64,000 bases of DNA from Roseibium sp. TrichSKD4 (lineage in GTDB: Bacteria; Pseudomonadota; Alphaproteobacteria; Rhizobiales; Stappiaceae). Under the pieces are notes generated by a model that saw only the letters and a list, made by a program, of their open reading frames with translations, did no database searches and was not told the DNA's origin. Location of the stretch: the NCBI RefSeq assembly GCF_000148725.1, contig NZ_GL476319.1:794681-858680 (forward strand), in the 5' to 3' direction. The translations under genes and the position numbers were made by a program. Position 1 is the first letter of the stretch. Each line of letters begins with the position of its first letter. Shown one piece after another: positions 52,937-63,526 of the stretch.

Positions 52937-54020
52937 CGACGGGTCCATACTTCCGTTATTCGGCATTCTAATCATGCTACTGCTCGCAGTAGTTACGATT
53001 GGCATCGATATGAGCCAAACTTTTGGCGAGAGAACACGACTGCAAACAGCCGCTGACATGGCAGCTGTGCAGACAGGACGTGCACTTTTGGCCGAAGAAA
53101 TCACAATCGCCCAAGCCAATGCTTATGCAAAAGATGCCTTTAACCGGATCGCATCCGGGTTGAGCGCGAGTGGCGACGGCAGCTCCGGTACGTCGATTTT
53201 CGGTACAATGACCGTCAAACCGGCAGTCCAGATCACTGAAACAGTGGACGGAAACACCACCAACTATGTGGTTAAGGTCAACGGAACAGCAAAAATTCCT
53301 GCCAGTCCCTTGAGCTTTATGTTTTTTGACGGGGAGACCGGCAAGAACACGATCTCACTGGGCTTTGAATCAGAAACAACAGCAAAAGCTGAAGCTGGGG
53401 CTTCTTTGTCCATGGCATTGGTGCTTGACCGATCTGGATCCATGGGTTGGGAACGTCCGTCACGCATGTCAGAACTCAAGAAGGCAGTTCGCTCTCTCAT
53501 CAAGGAACTACAAACTGTTGACCCGGACGATCAGTTCACCCGTCTAGGCGCTTATGCATACCATTGGTATTATGCTGGGAAGAAAGAACTGACTTGGAAC
53601 AAAAACTCTGTTCGAAGCTGGGTCAATAGTCTGCCAGCAAGTGGTGGCACACGGGCAGCACCAGCGATTCAAAAAGCCAAAAACGACTTGCTAACTAACT
53701 CTGAATTAAATGCGCATATAAATAAGAATGAACAAGAACCGGATCTCTTCATTCTGTACATGACCGATGGAATTGACGGCGATCCAAACTGGGCCAAGCG
53801 GGAGTGCACGTCGGCCAAAAATGCAGGAATCACGATTTACACGGTCGCATTCAAAGCCCCAGCAAGCGGTCGAAACCTGCTGAAAGCCTGCGCAACGTCT
53901 GATGCACATTATTACGATGCAAAGAACGCAAATGAACTGAACAAGGTGTTCAAGGACATTGCGCGGGAAACCACAAAATCCATCCCGTTCGTTTCGGGGT
54001 AACAAGCAACATCAGCAACT

Positions 54021-54050
54021 GAAAAAACCCGCCGTTTGGCGGGTTTTTTT
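54021..54050 (+). terminator. Terminator of the TadG-like gene
   Basis: AACCCGCC-GTTT-GGCGGGTT followed by seven T; perfect 8-bp stem 19 bp past the stop. Confidence 0.9.
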
Positions 54051-54157
54051 GTGCCGTTCAGCCTGTTCTAAGTTCAAGATGGAAATTGGATGCCCTTAGC
54101 TGATAAAACAACTATAAATAATTATGAAATTTAACTACCACCGTATTTTTGACGGTA

Positions 54158-54907
54158 ATGAATGGGAGCCTGTGTGTGAACATCCAACACCGGAATTTAG
54201 CAGAATCGGAAACGTCGCAGGATACGATCGTTGAAATGTCACTCTCCACAGCGCAGCGCATCCTTCCCTGGCTCTCGGTGATTGTTGTTGGTCTTGGTGT
54301 GTTTCGAGAGGTCTATGTCGCCGCGTTCGGAATGGACACAATGCTGCAGGGCATCCGGCATTTCGCCCTCGATGCAGAAAACACAGTCGCGGCCTGGTAC
54401 TCATCCCATTTGATGTCAGCTAGCGCCCTCGCTCTTTTGGGCTGCGGGTTGCTCGCCAGAAAATCAGCAAACAAAATGGCAGGAAACTGGTTCCTACTGG
54501 CCGCGATATTCATCTGCCTGTCTCTGGATGAATCGGCCTCCTTCCATGAAGAAGTCAGCTCCCGCCTTCAGGGCCTTCTAGATACAGGAGGGATTTTCTA
54601 CTTTGCTTGGGTAATCCCCGGCTCAATCTTCGTCGCAGCTGTCGGCCTTTACTTCTTGCCCTTCCTGTTCAAACTCCAACGCTCAACAGCACTCTCCTTC
54701 GTCTTGGCTGGGGGCATGTTCGTTGGCGGAGCCATCGGAATGGAGCTGATCGGCGGAGCCTTGGCAGAAGGGACAGAGATACGCGGCTGGCAATATTATC
54801 TGGCAGCCACAATTGAGGAAACGCTGGAAATTGCAGGCCTCACTCTCTTCCTTTGGGCGCTGTTGGACTATCTGAAGAACCAAACAGCACTCTGGGCCTT
54901 CCGGTAG
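54158..54907 (+). CDS. Integral membrane protein of unknown function
   Basis: 249 residues from ATG at 54158, with about six hydrophobic segments (ILPWLSVIVVGLGVFREVYV, SALALLGCGLLARK, WFLLAAIFICLSLDE, FYFAWVIPGSIFVAAVGLYF, SFVLAGGMFVGGAIGMELIG, LTLFLWALLDYL). The charged loops SLDESASFHEEV and EETLEIAG place acidic residues near the membrane. No family recognised. Start uncertain; a shorter form from MSLSTAQRIL is possible. Confidence 0.7.
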   Translation: MNGSLCVNIQHRNLAESETSQDTIVEMSLSTAQRILPWLSVIVVGLGVFREVYVAAFGMDTMLQGIRHFALDAENTVAAWYSSHLMSASALALLGCGLLARKSANKMAGNWFLLAAIFICLSLDESASFHEEVSSRLQGLLDTGGIFYFAWVIPGSIFVAAVGLYFLPFLFKLQRSTALSFVLAGGMFVGGAIGMELIGGALAEGTEIRGWQYYLAATIEETLEIAGLTLFLWALLDYLKNQTALWAFR

Positions 54908-54914
54908 ATCAAAC

Positions 54915-54943
54915 AAAAAAGAGGCTGCGAAATTCGCAGCCTC
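54915..54943 (-). terminator. Terminator of ilvC
   Basis: GAGGCTGCGAA-N-TTCGCAGCCTC, 11-bp perfect stem, then TTTTTTG on the minus strand. 30 bp past the ilvC stop. Confidence 0.88.
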
Positions 54944-54973
54944 CTCAACAGCACTGTAACGAGACAGAAAACC

Positions 54974-56721
<1,748 letters not shown>

Positions 56722-56747
56722 GGACTGACTGCTAACTGACAACGGAT

Positions 56748-56770
56748 GCGAACCGTACCGTACGGTTCGC
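56748..56770 (-). promoter_or_regulatory. TetR operator candidate
   Basis: GCGAACCGTAC-C-GTACGGTTCGC, perfect 11-bp arms around one base, 27 bp upstream of the TetR start. The TAC/GTA centre and length suit a TetR dimer. Confidence 0.85.
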
Positions 56771-56823
56771 GTCTTATTAATCAGAGGTGAGTAACTTGGT
56801 CAAGCAGCTTTTTTCACAAATTA

Positions 56824-56848
56824 AAAAAGGGCGCCCGAAGCGCCCTTT
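56824..56848 (-). terminator. Terminator of degQ
   Basis: AAAGGGCGC-N5-GCGCCCTTT followed by TTTAATTTG on the minus strand, 23 bp after the degQ stop. Confidence 0.85.
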
Positions 56849-56870
56849 CATTGATCATGTGCAAAGAGCC

Positions 56871-58361
56871 TTAGTCTTCAATGCGAACTGGCACAAACCG
56901 AAGTTCACCGGTTTGATTAGAAAGAAGCAAGAGAGCTGATCGGCGATCTGCCTCTTTCAGCTTTTTGACTTCTGCCTTTACATCCTCTGGCGTGTTTACC
57001 GGCTCTTGAGCCACTTCCTTGATGACATCACCGGCCTGAACCCGCTTTTCTTCTGCAGAAGATCCCGGAATCACTTCCTTCACCAGAACCCCATCCACAT
57101 CCGCTTCGATATTGAATTCTTCGCGAAGTGCATCATCAAGTTCGACCAGCATCATACCAAGGATTTCGCTCGGCTCATCTGCAGGGAGTGGATCAACGCT
57201 GTCGTCTTCACCCTCGTCTGTGCGCGCATCAGCTTCTTCCAGACGTCCAAGTGTGACAGGAACCGTTACGCGCTCGGCTTTGCGGAACACAACAACGGCC
57301 ACTTCCTTACCAATCGCGGTCTCGGCCACGATGCGAGGCAATTCACGCATGGAATCAATCGGCTTGCCATCAAACTCAACGATCACGTCACCCGGCTGGA
57401 TATCTGCACCAGCGGCAGGGCCATCATCACTGACACCAGCGACAAGCGCGCCCATTGCCTCATCCATTCCGAGGCTTTCCGCGATTTCATCAGTCACTTC
57501 CTGAATGCGAACTCCAAGCCAGCCGCGGCGGGTTTCACCGAACTCGCGAAGCTGAGAAATCACCCGCGTTGCTGTTTTCGCCGGGATCGCAAAGCCAATG
57601 CCGATTGACCCACCGGACGGGGAAATGATCGCCGTGTTAATCCCGATCACGTTGCCTTCCATATCGAACAGCGGACCACCGGAGTTCCCCCGGTTGATGG
57701 AGGCATCCGTTTGAATGAAGTTGTCGTATGGACCTGAATTGATGTCCCGGTTTTGAGCGGACACGATGCCGACCGTCACCGTGCCCCCAAGGCCGAACGG
57801 GTTACCAATGGCCATCACCCAGTCGCCGACGCGAATGGCATCGGAATCGCCAAAATCGACAGCCTTCAGCGGTGTTTCCGGCTCGACTTTCAAAACGGCA
57901 ATATCCGTTTTCTCATCCGTTCCGATCAACTCGGCTTTGAGCTTGGTGCCGTCGTTAAAGTTGGCGGTGATCTCATCTGCACCCTCAATCACGTGATTGT
58001 TAGTGATGATGATGCCTTCTTCGCCGTCAATCACAAACCCGGAGCCAAGTGACTGCACACGGCGCGGCTGGCGATCTTCATCACCACGATTCTGTCGATT
58101 GAAGAACTCCTCGAAAAACTCCTGGAAAGGAGACCCTTCTGGCACTTGAGGCATTGGAACAGAGCGCCGACCTTCCACCTTTTGCGATGTGGAAATATTG
58201 ACCACGGCATCGCCAAGCTCTTCAGCAAGGTCTGCAACAGAAACAGGGCCTTGAGCGAAGGAAGGTTGAGCTGGATTGAGGACAACAAGCCCACCAATCA
58301 TTGCTGCGGCTGTCAGGGAAACAACGGATTTAAACCTGCGGCGAAAGAAATCGCGTGCCAT
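56871..58361 (-). CDS. degQ: DegQ/DegP-type periplasmic serine protease (Do family)
   Basis: 496 residues. Signal peptide, then trypsin-like domain with His123 (TNNHVIEG), Asp153 (EKTDIAVLKV) and Ser227 (RGNSGGPLF), then two PDZ domains (GWLGVRIQEVTDEIAESLGM with ADIQPGDVIVEFDGKPI, and DGVLVKEVIPGSSAEEKRVQ). It degrades or refolds misfolded envelope proteins. Located next to hflKC but in its own transcript, judged by the terminator at 58439. Confidence 0.93.
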   Translation of the reverse strand: MARDFFRRRFKSVVSLTAAAMIGGLVVLNPAQPSFAQGPVSVADLAEELGDAVVNISTSQKVEGRRSVPMPQVPEGSPFQEFFEEFFNRQNRGDEDRQPRRVQSLGSGFVIDGEEGIIITNNHVIEGADEITANFNDGTKLKAELIGTDEKTDIAVLKVEPETPLKAVDFGDSDAIRVGDWVMAIGNPFGLGGTVTVGIVSAQNRDINSGPYDNFIQTDASINRGNSGGPLFDMEGNVIGINTAIISPSGGSIGIGFAIPAKTATRVISQLREFGETRRGWLGVRIQEVTDEIAESLGMDEAMGALVAGVSDDGPAAGADIQPGDVIVEFDGKPIDSMRELPRIVAETAIGKEVAVVVFRKAERVTVPVTLGRLEEADARTDEGEDDSVDPLPADEPSEILGMMLVELDDALREEFNIEADVDGVLVKEVIPGSSAEEKRVQAGDVIKEVAQEPVNTPEDVKAEVKKLKEADRRSALLLLSNQTGELRFVPVRIED

Positions 58362-58438
58362 GAGGCATTCTCCTCCAAACGGATCGGATCGCTAATGAGC
58401 AAACCATAGCAGGTCACCCTAGCTTTTCGAATATAACA

Positions 58439-58468
58439 AAGGCGAGAGAATTGATGTTCTCCCGCCTT
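58439..58468 (-). terminator. Terminator after the hfl operon
   Basis: Minus strand AAGGCGGGAGAA-N6-TTCTCTCGCCTT followed by TGTTATATT; 12-bp stem with one mismatch between the DUF2065 gene and degQ. Confidence 0.7.
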
Positions 58469-58479
58469 AAACAGTTTTG

Positions 58480-58665
58480 TTACCCGCGTACGAACCAGAC
58501 GATCAGCACACCCAATGCCAGAACACCGAGCCCCGTGTATCTCAGGATATGGTCTGGTGTTTCCAGTGCGCTGCGCATCATGGCCTTCATCGCGCCCGGG
58601 CTGAGCGCATAGAGTGTTCCTTCAAACGCCAGCACCAGCCCGAGTGCAGTGATGAGTTCCCTCAT
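58480..58665 (-). CDS. DUF2065 small membrane protein
   Basis: 61 residues with two membrane segments (ELITALGLVLAFEGTLYAL and YTGLGVLALGVLIVWFVRG), the invariant DUF2065 protein of proteobacterial hflKC operons. Overlaps the hflC stop by ATGA. Perhaps an accessory of the HflKC complex. Confidence 0.9.
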   Translation of the reverse strand: MRELITALGLVLAFEGTLYALSPGAMKAMMRSALETPDHILRYTGLGVLALGVLIVWFVRG

Positions 58666-59549
58666 TGAGCGGAAGCACCTGCGGTGTTTCCAGCCCCTTG
58701 AGGATCGTTGAAGAACCGAAAGAACGCAGAGTCCGGTGACAGCACAAGGTTCGTATCGCCTTGCTGTAGACCTTGCTCATAGGCCTGCATGGAGCGGTAG
58801 AACCCGAAGAACTCCGGATCAGCACCAAAGGCTTCCGCAAAGATGCGGTTCCGCTCCGCATCCCCGTCACCACGAATGATCTCTGAATCCCGCTTCGCTT
58901 CAGCGACGAGAACAGTTGCATCACGGTCTGCACGGGAGCGAATCCGGCGCGCCTGCTCTTCACCCTGTGCCCGCAGCTCGGTGGCTTCACGCTGACGCTC
59001 GGTTTGCATCCGCGCGTAAATGGCCTGAGAGTTTGCATCGGGAAGGTCCGCACGACGGATCTTCACATCTACAACTTCAATGCCAAGATCAGACGCGCTG
59101 GAGCTGACGTCACGACGGATGTTTTCCATCAGACCGGCACGATCATCGCGAACCACTGCCACAAACGATGCCTTTGCAAGCTCGGAACGAAGTGTGGACT
59201 GCAAGAATGTCGACAGACGCTGATTTGCTTCCGGGATGTTGTTCACACGCTGATAGAATTGGACCGGATCAGAAATCCGGTAGCGCGCAAACGCATCCAC
59301 GACGAGACGCTTCTTGTCAGACGCGATCACTTCCTGCGGCGACATGTTCAGATCAAGGATACGCTTGTCCAGATAAATCACGTTCTGGATGAGCGGATAC
59401 TTGAAGTTCAAGCCCGGCTCCTGAATGACCTTGTCGATTTGACCAAAGGTCAGAACCAGAGCCTGCTGGGTCGGATTGACGATAAACAACGACAGGTAAG
59501 CAACAAAACCGATTGCTGCGAGGAGAAAACCGAAGAAGGTGCTACGCAT
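58662..59549 (-). CDS. hflC: HflC, FtsH modulator
   Basis: 295 residues: N-terminal membrane anchor (FGFLLAAIGFVAYLSLFIV), SPFH/band-7 domain (LTFGQIDKVIQEPGLNFKYP then KRLVVDAFARYRISDPVQFY), coiled coil rich in Arg/Glu, and a C-terminal VLSPDSAFFRFF. With HflK it forms a membrane cage around FtsH. Overlaps hflK by one base (TAATG). Confidence 0.96.
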   Translation of the reverse strand: MRSTFFGFLLAAIGFVAYLSLFIVNPTQQALVLTFGQIDKVIQEPGLNFKYPLIQNVIYLDKRILDLNMSPQEVIASDKKRLVVDAFARYRISDPVQFYQRVNNIPEANQRLSTFLQSTLRSELAKASFVAVVRDDRAGLMENIRRDVSSSASDLGIEVVDVKIRRADLPDANSQAIYARMQTERQREATELRAQGEEQARRIRSRADRDATVLVAEAKRDSEIIRGDGDAERNRIFAEAFGADPEFFGFYRSMQAYEQGLQQGDTNLVLSPDSAFFRFFNDPQGAGNTAGASAQ

Positions 59550-60733
59550 TATTGGTTACCTCCCGTGCGAGCGGACGTGCCGCGCGGTGCAAAGTCGTTC
59601 AGCGGAAGGAACGGCAGGACCCCCTGCTGGCCACCGGCCTGACTGTCGATGATGATCTTGTTATTGGCGCCGAGGACCTTTTCAAGCGTTTCGAGGTATA
59701 GACGCTCACGTGTCACTTCCGGGGCCTTTTCGTATTGCTCATAAATCTTTGTGAAACGCTGGGATTGACCCGTTGCTTCAGCAATCGTCTGTTCGCGATA
59801 CGCATTGGCTGCTTCCAGAACTCGGGCAGCTTCACCACGAGCTTCAGGAACCCGGCGGTTGGCGTAGGCCTGTGCTTCGTTCTGAATACGCTCCTGGTCG
59901 GCACGCGCCGCCTGAACGTCACGGAACGCGTCAATAACCTGACTTGGCGGATCCACCTTCTGCATCTGAACTTCGGTGATCTCGATACCAGCCAGATAGG
60001 AATCGAGTGTTTCCTGCATCAACTGGTCAACGTCGTTCTGAATGGCAACGCGATTTTCAGTCAGAATGGAGTCAATGTTGGAGCTACCAACAACCTCACG
60101 CATGGCGCTTTCTGCAACAGCTTTCACTGTGCCTTCCGGATTCTGAATGTTGAACAGGAAGTTTGAAATACCTTCGCGGGTGTTCTTGATGCGCCACTGC
60201 ACCTTAAAACCGACGTCAACGATGTTTTCATCGCCTGTCAGCATCAAGCTTTCCTGTGGGACGTCTCGTGTGCGAATGGCACCACCAGTCACAAACTCTT
60301 CAACACCAACAGTCAATTCGCGAAGGCGCTGAACTGTCGGCTTGTAAACTTCCCCGATCGGATAAGGCCAGTTGTAGTTCAGGCCCGGTGTGGTTTGATC
60401 CGTGACTTCGCCGAGCACAAGCTCAACACCAACTTCGCCTTCATCCACCCGGTAAAACCCAGATGCGAGCCACACAGCACCGACAACAGCAATAATCAGG
60501 AGGACACCGACTGCTCCGAGGCCGCCACCGCCGCCCGGCATGACGTTTTTCACCCGGTCCTGCGTGCGCTTCAACAGCTCCTCAAGGTCTGGCGGGTTGC
60601 CACCGCCGCCGCCACCGCCGCCCCAAGGGCCACCGTTATTGCCGCCGCCACCGTTGCCGCCGCCCCATGGGCCGCCATTGTTTCCGCCACCTTTCCAGGG
60701 GCCACCGCCGCCTGATTGATTGCTCCAAGGCAT
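59549..60733 (-). CDS. hflK: HflK, FtsH modulator
   Basis: 394 residues. The N-terminal 45 residues are almost pure Gly/Asn/Trp repeats (GGNNGGPWGGG), then a TM helix (GVLLIIAVVGAVWLASGFYR, about 76-95), SPFH domain and a coiled-coil C-terminal half with RVPEARGEAARVLEAANAYR. Forms the HflKC complex controlling the AAA protease FtsH. First gene of the operon, starting 37 bp from an AT-rich promoter region. Confidence 0.96.
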   Translation of the reverse strand: MPWSNQSGGGGPWKGGGNNGGPWGGGNGGGGNNGGPWGGGGGGGGNPPDLEELLKRTQDRVKNVMPGGGGGLGAVGVLLIIAVVGAVWLASGFYRVDEGEVGVELVLGEVTDQTTPGLNYNWPYPIGEVYKPTVQRLRELTVGVEEFVTGGAIRTRDVPQESLMLTGDENIVDVGFKVQWRIKNTREGISNFLFNIQNPEGTVKAVAESAMREVVGSSNIDSILTENRVAIQNDVDQLMQETLDSYLAGIEITEVQMQKVDPPSQVIDAFRDVQAARADQERIQNEAQAYANRRVPEARGEAARVLEAANAYREQTIAEATGQSQRFTKIYEQYEKAPEVTRERLYLETLEKVLGANNKIIIDSQAGGQQGVLPFLPLNDFAPRGTSARTGGNQ

Positions 60734-61021
60734 TCAATAATCCTTCTTGACGTCTTGATGCACCGGGAGCGGGCATCAAGGTGAGAATTGGCCTGTTCTA
60801 GTTACTCGTGGTTATAGGCAGGTTACCGTCTTGTTTCAACGCACCGCCTTCCCACGCTTGGGATACAGATGTCGCGGAATTGGGTAGTTCGCCTAGATTT
60901 TTCAAGCCTGTGGACAGAGAAAATTGCACCTATATTTCATGAATTTGTATTTCAAACTCAACTCCCCCACTCTTCAAGAAGTAATTCAAATGGAAGAGCA
61001 GACAAAAGAAATATAACTCGG

Positions 61022-61495
61022 TTAACCACCAAGCCTCATATCGATGTGAGGAATACCATCTTCAATATATTCTTCAGAGACAGTCAAAAAACCAAATTCG
61101 GAGTAGAATTCTTCTAAGTATGACTGTGCCGAAACTTCAATATCGCAACTGCCACACAGTTGGCGCGCCTTGTTTATGCCCTCAGACATCAAGATCTTTC
61201 CAAGGCCAAATCTTCGAAAATCCCGGTGGACAACAACCCGCCCGATCCGGGCAGACCGTCCCGTCCCGTCGGCTGGAAACAGCCGAATGGCCGCAACAAG
61301 CTGGTTGCCATCCCGCTCAAAAGCCAACAAATGAAGCGTTTCCAGATCTTTGCCATCAATATCCGCATAAGCGCTTTCCTGCTCGACGACAAAAATGTCC
61401 TGGCGCAGTTTCAAAAGGTCATGCACCTGCAAAGAGGTCAACTGGTCGAATGACAGCCACTCCAGACGAAACCGATTATCAAGTTCCGGCGTCAT
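61022..61495 (-). CDS. ElaA-type GNAT acetyltransferase
   Basis: 157 residues. LKLRQDIFVVEQESAYADID and GKDLETLHLLAF are the ElaA signature; acetyl-CoA loop RIGRVVVHRDFRRFGLGKIL. Overlaps folA by ATGA, so it is co-transcribed with thyA-folA. Substrate not known. Confidence 0.88.
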   Translation of the reverse strand: MTPELDNRFRLEWLSFDQLTSLQVHDLLKLRQDIFVVEQESAYADIDGKDLETLHLLAFERDGNQLVAAIRLFPADGTGRSARIGRVVVHRDFRRFGLGKILMSEGINKARQLCGSCDIEVSAQSYLEEFYSEFGFLTVSEEYIEDGIPHIDMRLGG

Positions 61496-62007
61496 GAGGC
61501 GGCCCTGCGCTGATAAGTCACAAACTCAAACCCCGCGCTGTCTTTTTCGGTTTGTTCGCCAGATCTGCGCGCTGTTTCGTCCCAAATGGCCGGATCGATC
61601 TCCGGGAAAGTCGTATCACCTTCCGGCTCCGCATCGACTTCTGTGATTTCGAGACGGTCCGCCACCTCAAGAGCACTTTGATAAAGCTGCCCACCTCCGA
61701 TAATCATAATCTCATCAACATTCAGTTCTGTAAGAAGGGTCTCACATCGAACAAGAGCGCCGCTGAGCGAAGAAAACACTTGAACATCATCGGCTGAAAA
61801 CCGCTCGTCTCTTGTCAAAACCAGATTGGGTCGGCCCGGCAGGGGCTTTCCGAGCGATTGAAACGTCTTACGTCCCATAATGACCGGCTTTCCAACTGTA
61901 AGCGCCTTGAAGTGCTTCAAGTCGGTCGGAAGTCGCCAAGGCATATCCCCATCCGCACCAATCACACCGTTTTTTGCTACCGCGGCTACAAGGACGATTT
62001 CCGCCAT
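61492..62007 (-). CDS. folA: Dihydrofolate reductase
   Basis: 171 residues. VAAVAKNGVIGADGDMPWRL, TDLKHFKALTVGKPVIMGRK and MIIGGGQLYQSAL are diagnostic. Makes tetrahydrofolate using NADPH, replacing the folate consumed by ThyA, which is encoded directly upstream (25 bp). Confidence 0.96.
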   Translation of the reverse strand: MAEIVLVAAVAKNGVIGADGDMPWRLPTDLKHFKALTVGKPVIMGRKTFQSLGKPLPGRPNLVLTRDERFSADDVQVFSSLSGALVRCETLLTELNVDEIMIIGGGQLYQSALEVADRLEITEVDAEPEGDTTFPEIDPAIWDETARRSGEQTEKDSAGFEFVTYQRRAAS

Positions 62008-62032
62008 TCAAACCTCTCCTGTTAGAAATTTT

Positions 62033-62836
62033 TCACACCGCAATTGGCGCTTTGATGTGCGGGTGCGGATTGTAATCCGTCAGCTCAAAATCTTCATACT
62101 TGAAGGCAAACAGGTCCGTCACATTTGGGTTCAAAGTCATCGTCGGCAAGGCACGCGGCGTCCGTATCAGCTGCTCACGCACCTGGTCAAAGTGATTGTG
62201 ATAGATATGTGCATCACCAAATGAGTGAACGAAGTCGCCGGACTTCAGACCTGTTACTTGCGCAATCATCATGGTTAGCAAGGCGTAGGATGCGATGTTG
62301 AACGGAACACCCAGAAAGATATCAGCGGACCGTTGATACAGCTGACACGAGAGCTTTCCATCTGCGACGTAGAACTGAAACAGGGAATGGCATGGCGGCA
62401 GCGCCATCTCGTCGACCAGCGCCGGGTTCCAGGCAGATACGATCAAACGGCGACTTTCGGGATTGGCCTTGATCATGGTCAGGAGATTCTCGATCTGATC
62501 AATCGAGCGACCATCCGGGGCCGGCCACGACCGCCACTGATAGCCATAGACCGGCCCCAACTCGCCGTTCTCATCGGCCCAGTCATCCCAGATCTTGACG
62601 CCATTTTCCTGCAAGTAGCGGACGTTTGTATCGCCAGACAAAAACCAGAGAAGTTCGTGAATGATCGAACGTAGATGCAGCTTTTTGGTCGTTACCAGCG
62701 GAAATCCTTCCGACAAGTCAAAGCGCATCTGATGGCCAAAAATCGAACGGGTTCCCGTGCCGGTTCTGTCTCCACGGTCTACCCCCTCATCGAGGACTTT
62801 CTGCATGAGATCGAGATATTGCTGCATAACGGCCAT
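62033..62836 (-). CDS. thyA: Thymidylate synthase ThyA
   Basis: 267 residues, E. coli-like length. Catalytic Cys149 in [12 protein letters not shown]; other conserved parts: [49 protein letters not shown] and [14 protein letters not shown]. Converts dUMP to dTMP. First gene of thyA-folA-ElaA. Confidence 0.97.
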   Translation of the reverse strand: MAVMQQYLDLMQKVLDEGVDRGDRTGTGTRSIFGHQMRFDLSEGFPLVTTKKLHLRSIIHELLWFLSGDTNVRYLQENGVKIWDDWADENGELGPVYGYQWRSWPAPDGRSIDQIENLLTMIKANPESRRLIVSAWNPALVDEMALPPCHSLFQFYVADGKLSCQLYQRSADIFLGVPFNIASYALLTMMIAQVTGLKSGDFVHSFGDAHIYHNHFDQVREQLIRTPRALPTMTLNPNVTDLFAFKYEDFELTDYNPHPHIKAPIAV

Positions 62837-63049
62837 TTCTGAAGTTCGTAAAATTCAGATCAAAGTCCTAAACCGACTCGAGCCATCGGTCACCGGTCTT
62901 CTTTCGTTTTCGGGCTGCTGACAGACATACCCATTTGAAAAGGGTAGGAAACCTATGGTTTTCCACCGATGACCGGCCGCGACCTGTGGAAGACCTAGTC
63001 GCCTAACCATCAGCAAGTCCAAACTCCCTCTTTCATTTGCCGCCATGAA

Positions 63050-63392
63050 TGCCTATATCAGGGGTGCTGGTTCGCCAGCTATGGCAATAAACTGTCAGTG
63101 CAATAAACCTATCGGACCCGGGGGCGGTACCCGGCGCCTCCACCCAAGCCCACTGATTTTCCCTTTTCAAAACAGTGGGTTTCGGCGGGGGCGAAATAGG
63201 ATCGACGAGGGCGTAAAGACTGTGCTTTTGCTCGGCATTGTACCACCGTTATCGGGCTTTCTTAATAGTTGCAAACGACAACTATGCTATGGACAACGCT
63301 GTCGCTGCGTAATGCAGTTCCGGTAGTCCACTAAGTCCCGTTGGTTAGCACCTTCAGGCGGGGTTCGGAGGCACCTGGCAACAGAAGCCTCC
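63050..63392 (+). ncRNA. ssrA: tmRNA (ssrA), two-piece permuted form
   Basis: Acceptor piece first: CCGGG-GGCGGTA-CCCGG T-arm, acceptor strand CGCCTCC (63135-63141) and ACC. A hairpin spacer (CCCACTG/CAGTGGG, 63150-63180) is removed in maturation. Coding piece starts GGGGGCG (63187-63193), which pairs with CGCCTCC over seven bases, followed by AAATAGGATCGACG typical of tmRNA 5' ends, and carries the tag ORF. Alphaproteobacteria have this split layout. The outer 5' end is approximate; the 3' end falls at a GGAGGC/GCCTCC hairpin (63367-63392). Confidence 0.93.
63271..63312 (+). other. tmRNA proteolysis tag ORF
   Basis: GCA resume codon then AACGACAAC and on to TAA: tag A-NDNYAMDNAVAA. The N-terminal NDNYA and C-terminal AVAA are the SspB- and ClpX-recognised parts. 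Met and a second Asp-Asn in the middle differ from the tags I remember. Confidence 0.93.
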
Positions 63393-63526
63393 ACTTTCCC
63401 GGTACATTTCGTTGAAACGGCTCGTGAAATTTGCCACGAGCGCTGTATAATGCGTGAGTTGAGCCAAAAGAGGTCTTTTCTTTTGATTTTCTTGCGGTCA
63501 ATGTGCCTGAATAATTCTTGCAGACA

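Larger units (their letters stand above)
50439..54002 (+). pseudogene. TadG-like vWA-domain gene split by IS66
   Basis: The 5' piece is ATG at 50439 to 50470 (MSLFRKFAKE plus two bases), then the IS, then the rest from 52937 in frame: RDGSILPLFGILIMLLLAVVT, a TadE/TadG-type N-terminal helix, and a von Willebrand A domain with MIDAS LVLDRSGSMGW and FILYMTDGIDGD, ending YYDAKNANELNKVFKDIA. Rejoined length about 365 codons. Tad proteins assemble Flp pili on the cell surface. The 3' portion stays open and could be made only from an internal start. Ended by a strong terminator. Confidence 0.9.

Noticed and set aside
60869-61117. 82-codon frame between hflK and the ElaA-type gene
   Set aside because: Overlaps the 3' end of the ElaA-type gene on the other strand and has no motif.
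62855-63046. 63-codon minus-strand frame upstream of thyA
   Set aside because: No start context or motif; lies in the thyA promoter area next to the tmRNA gene.
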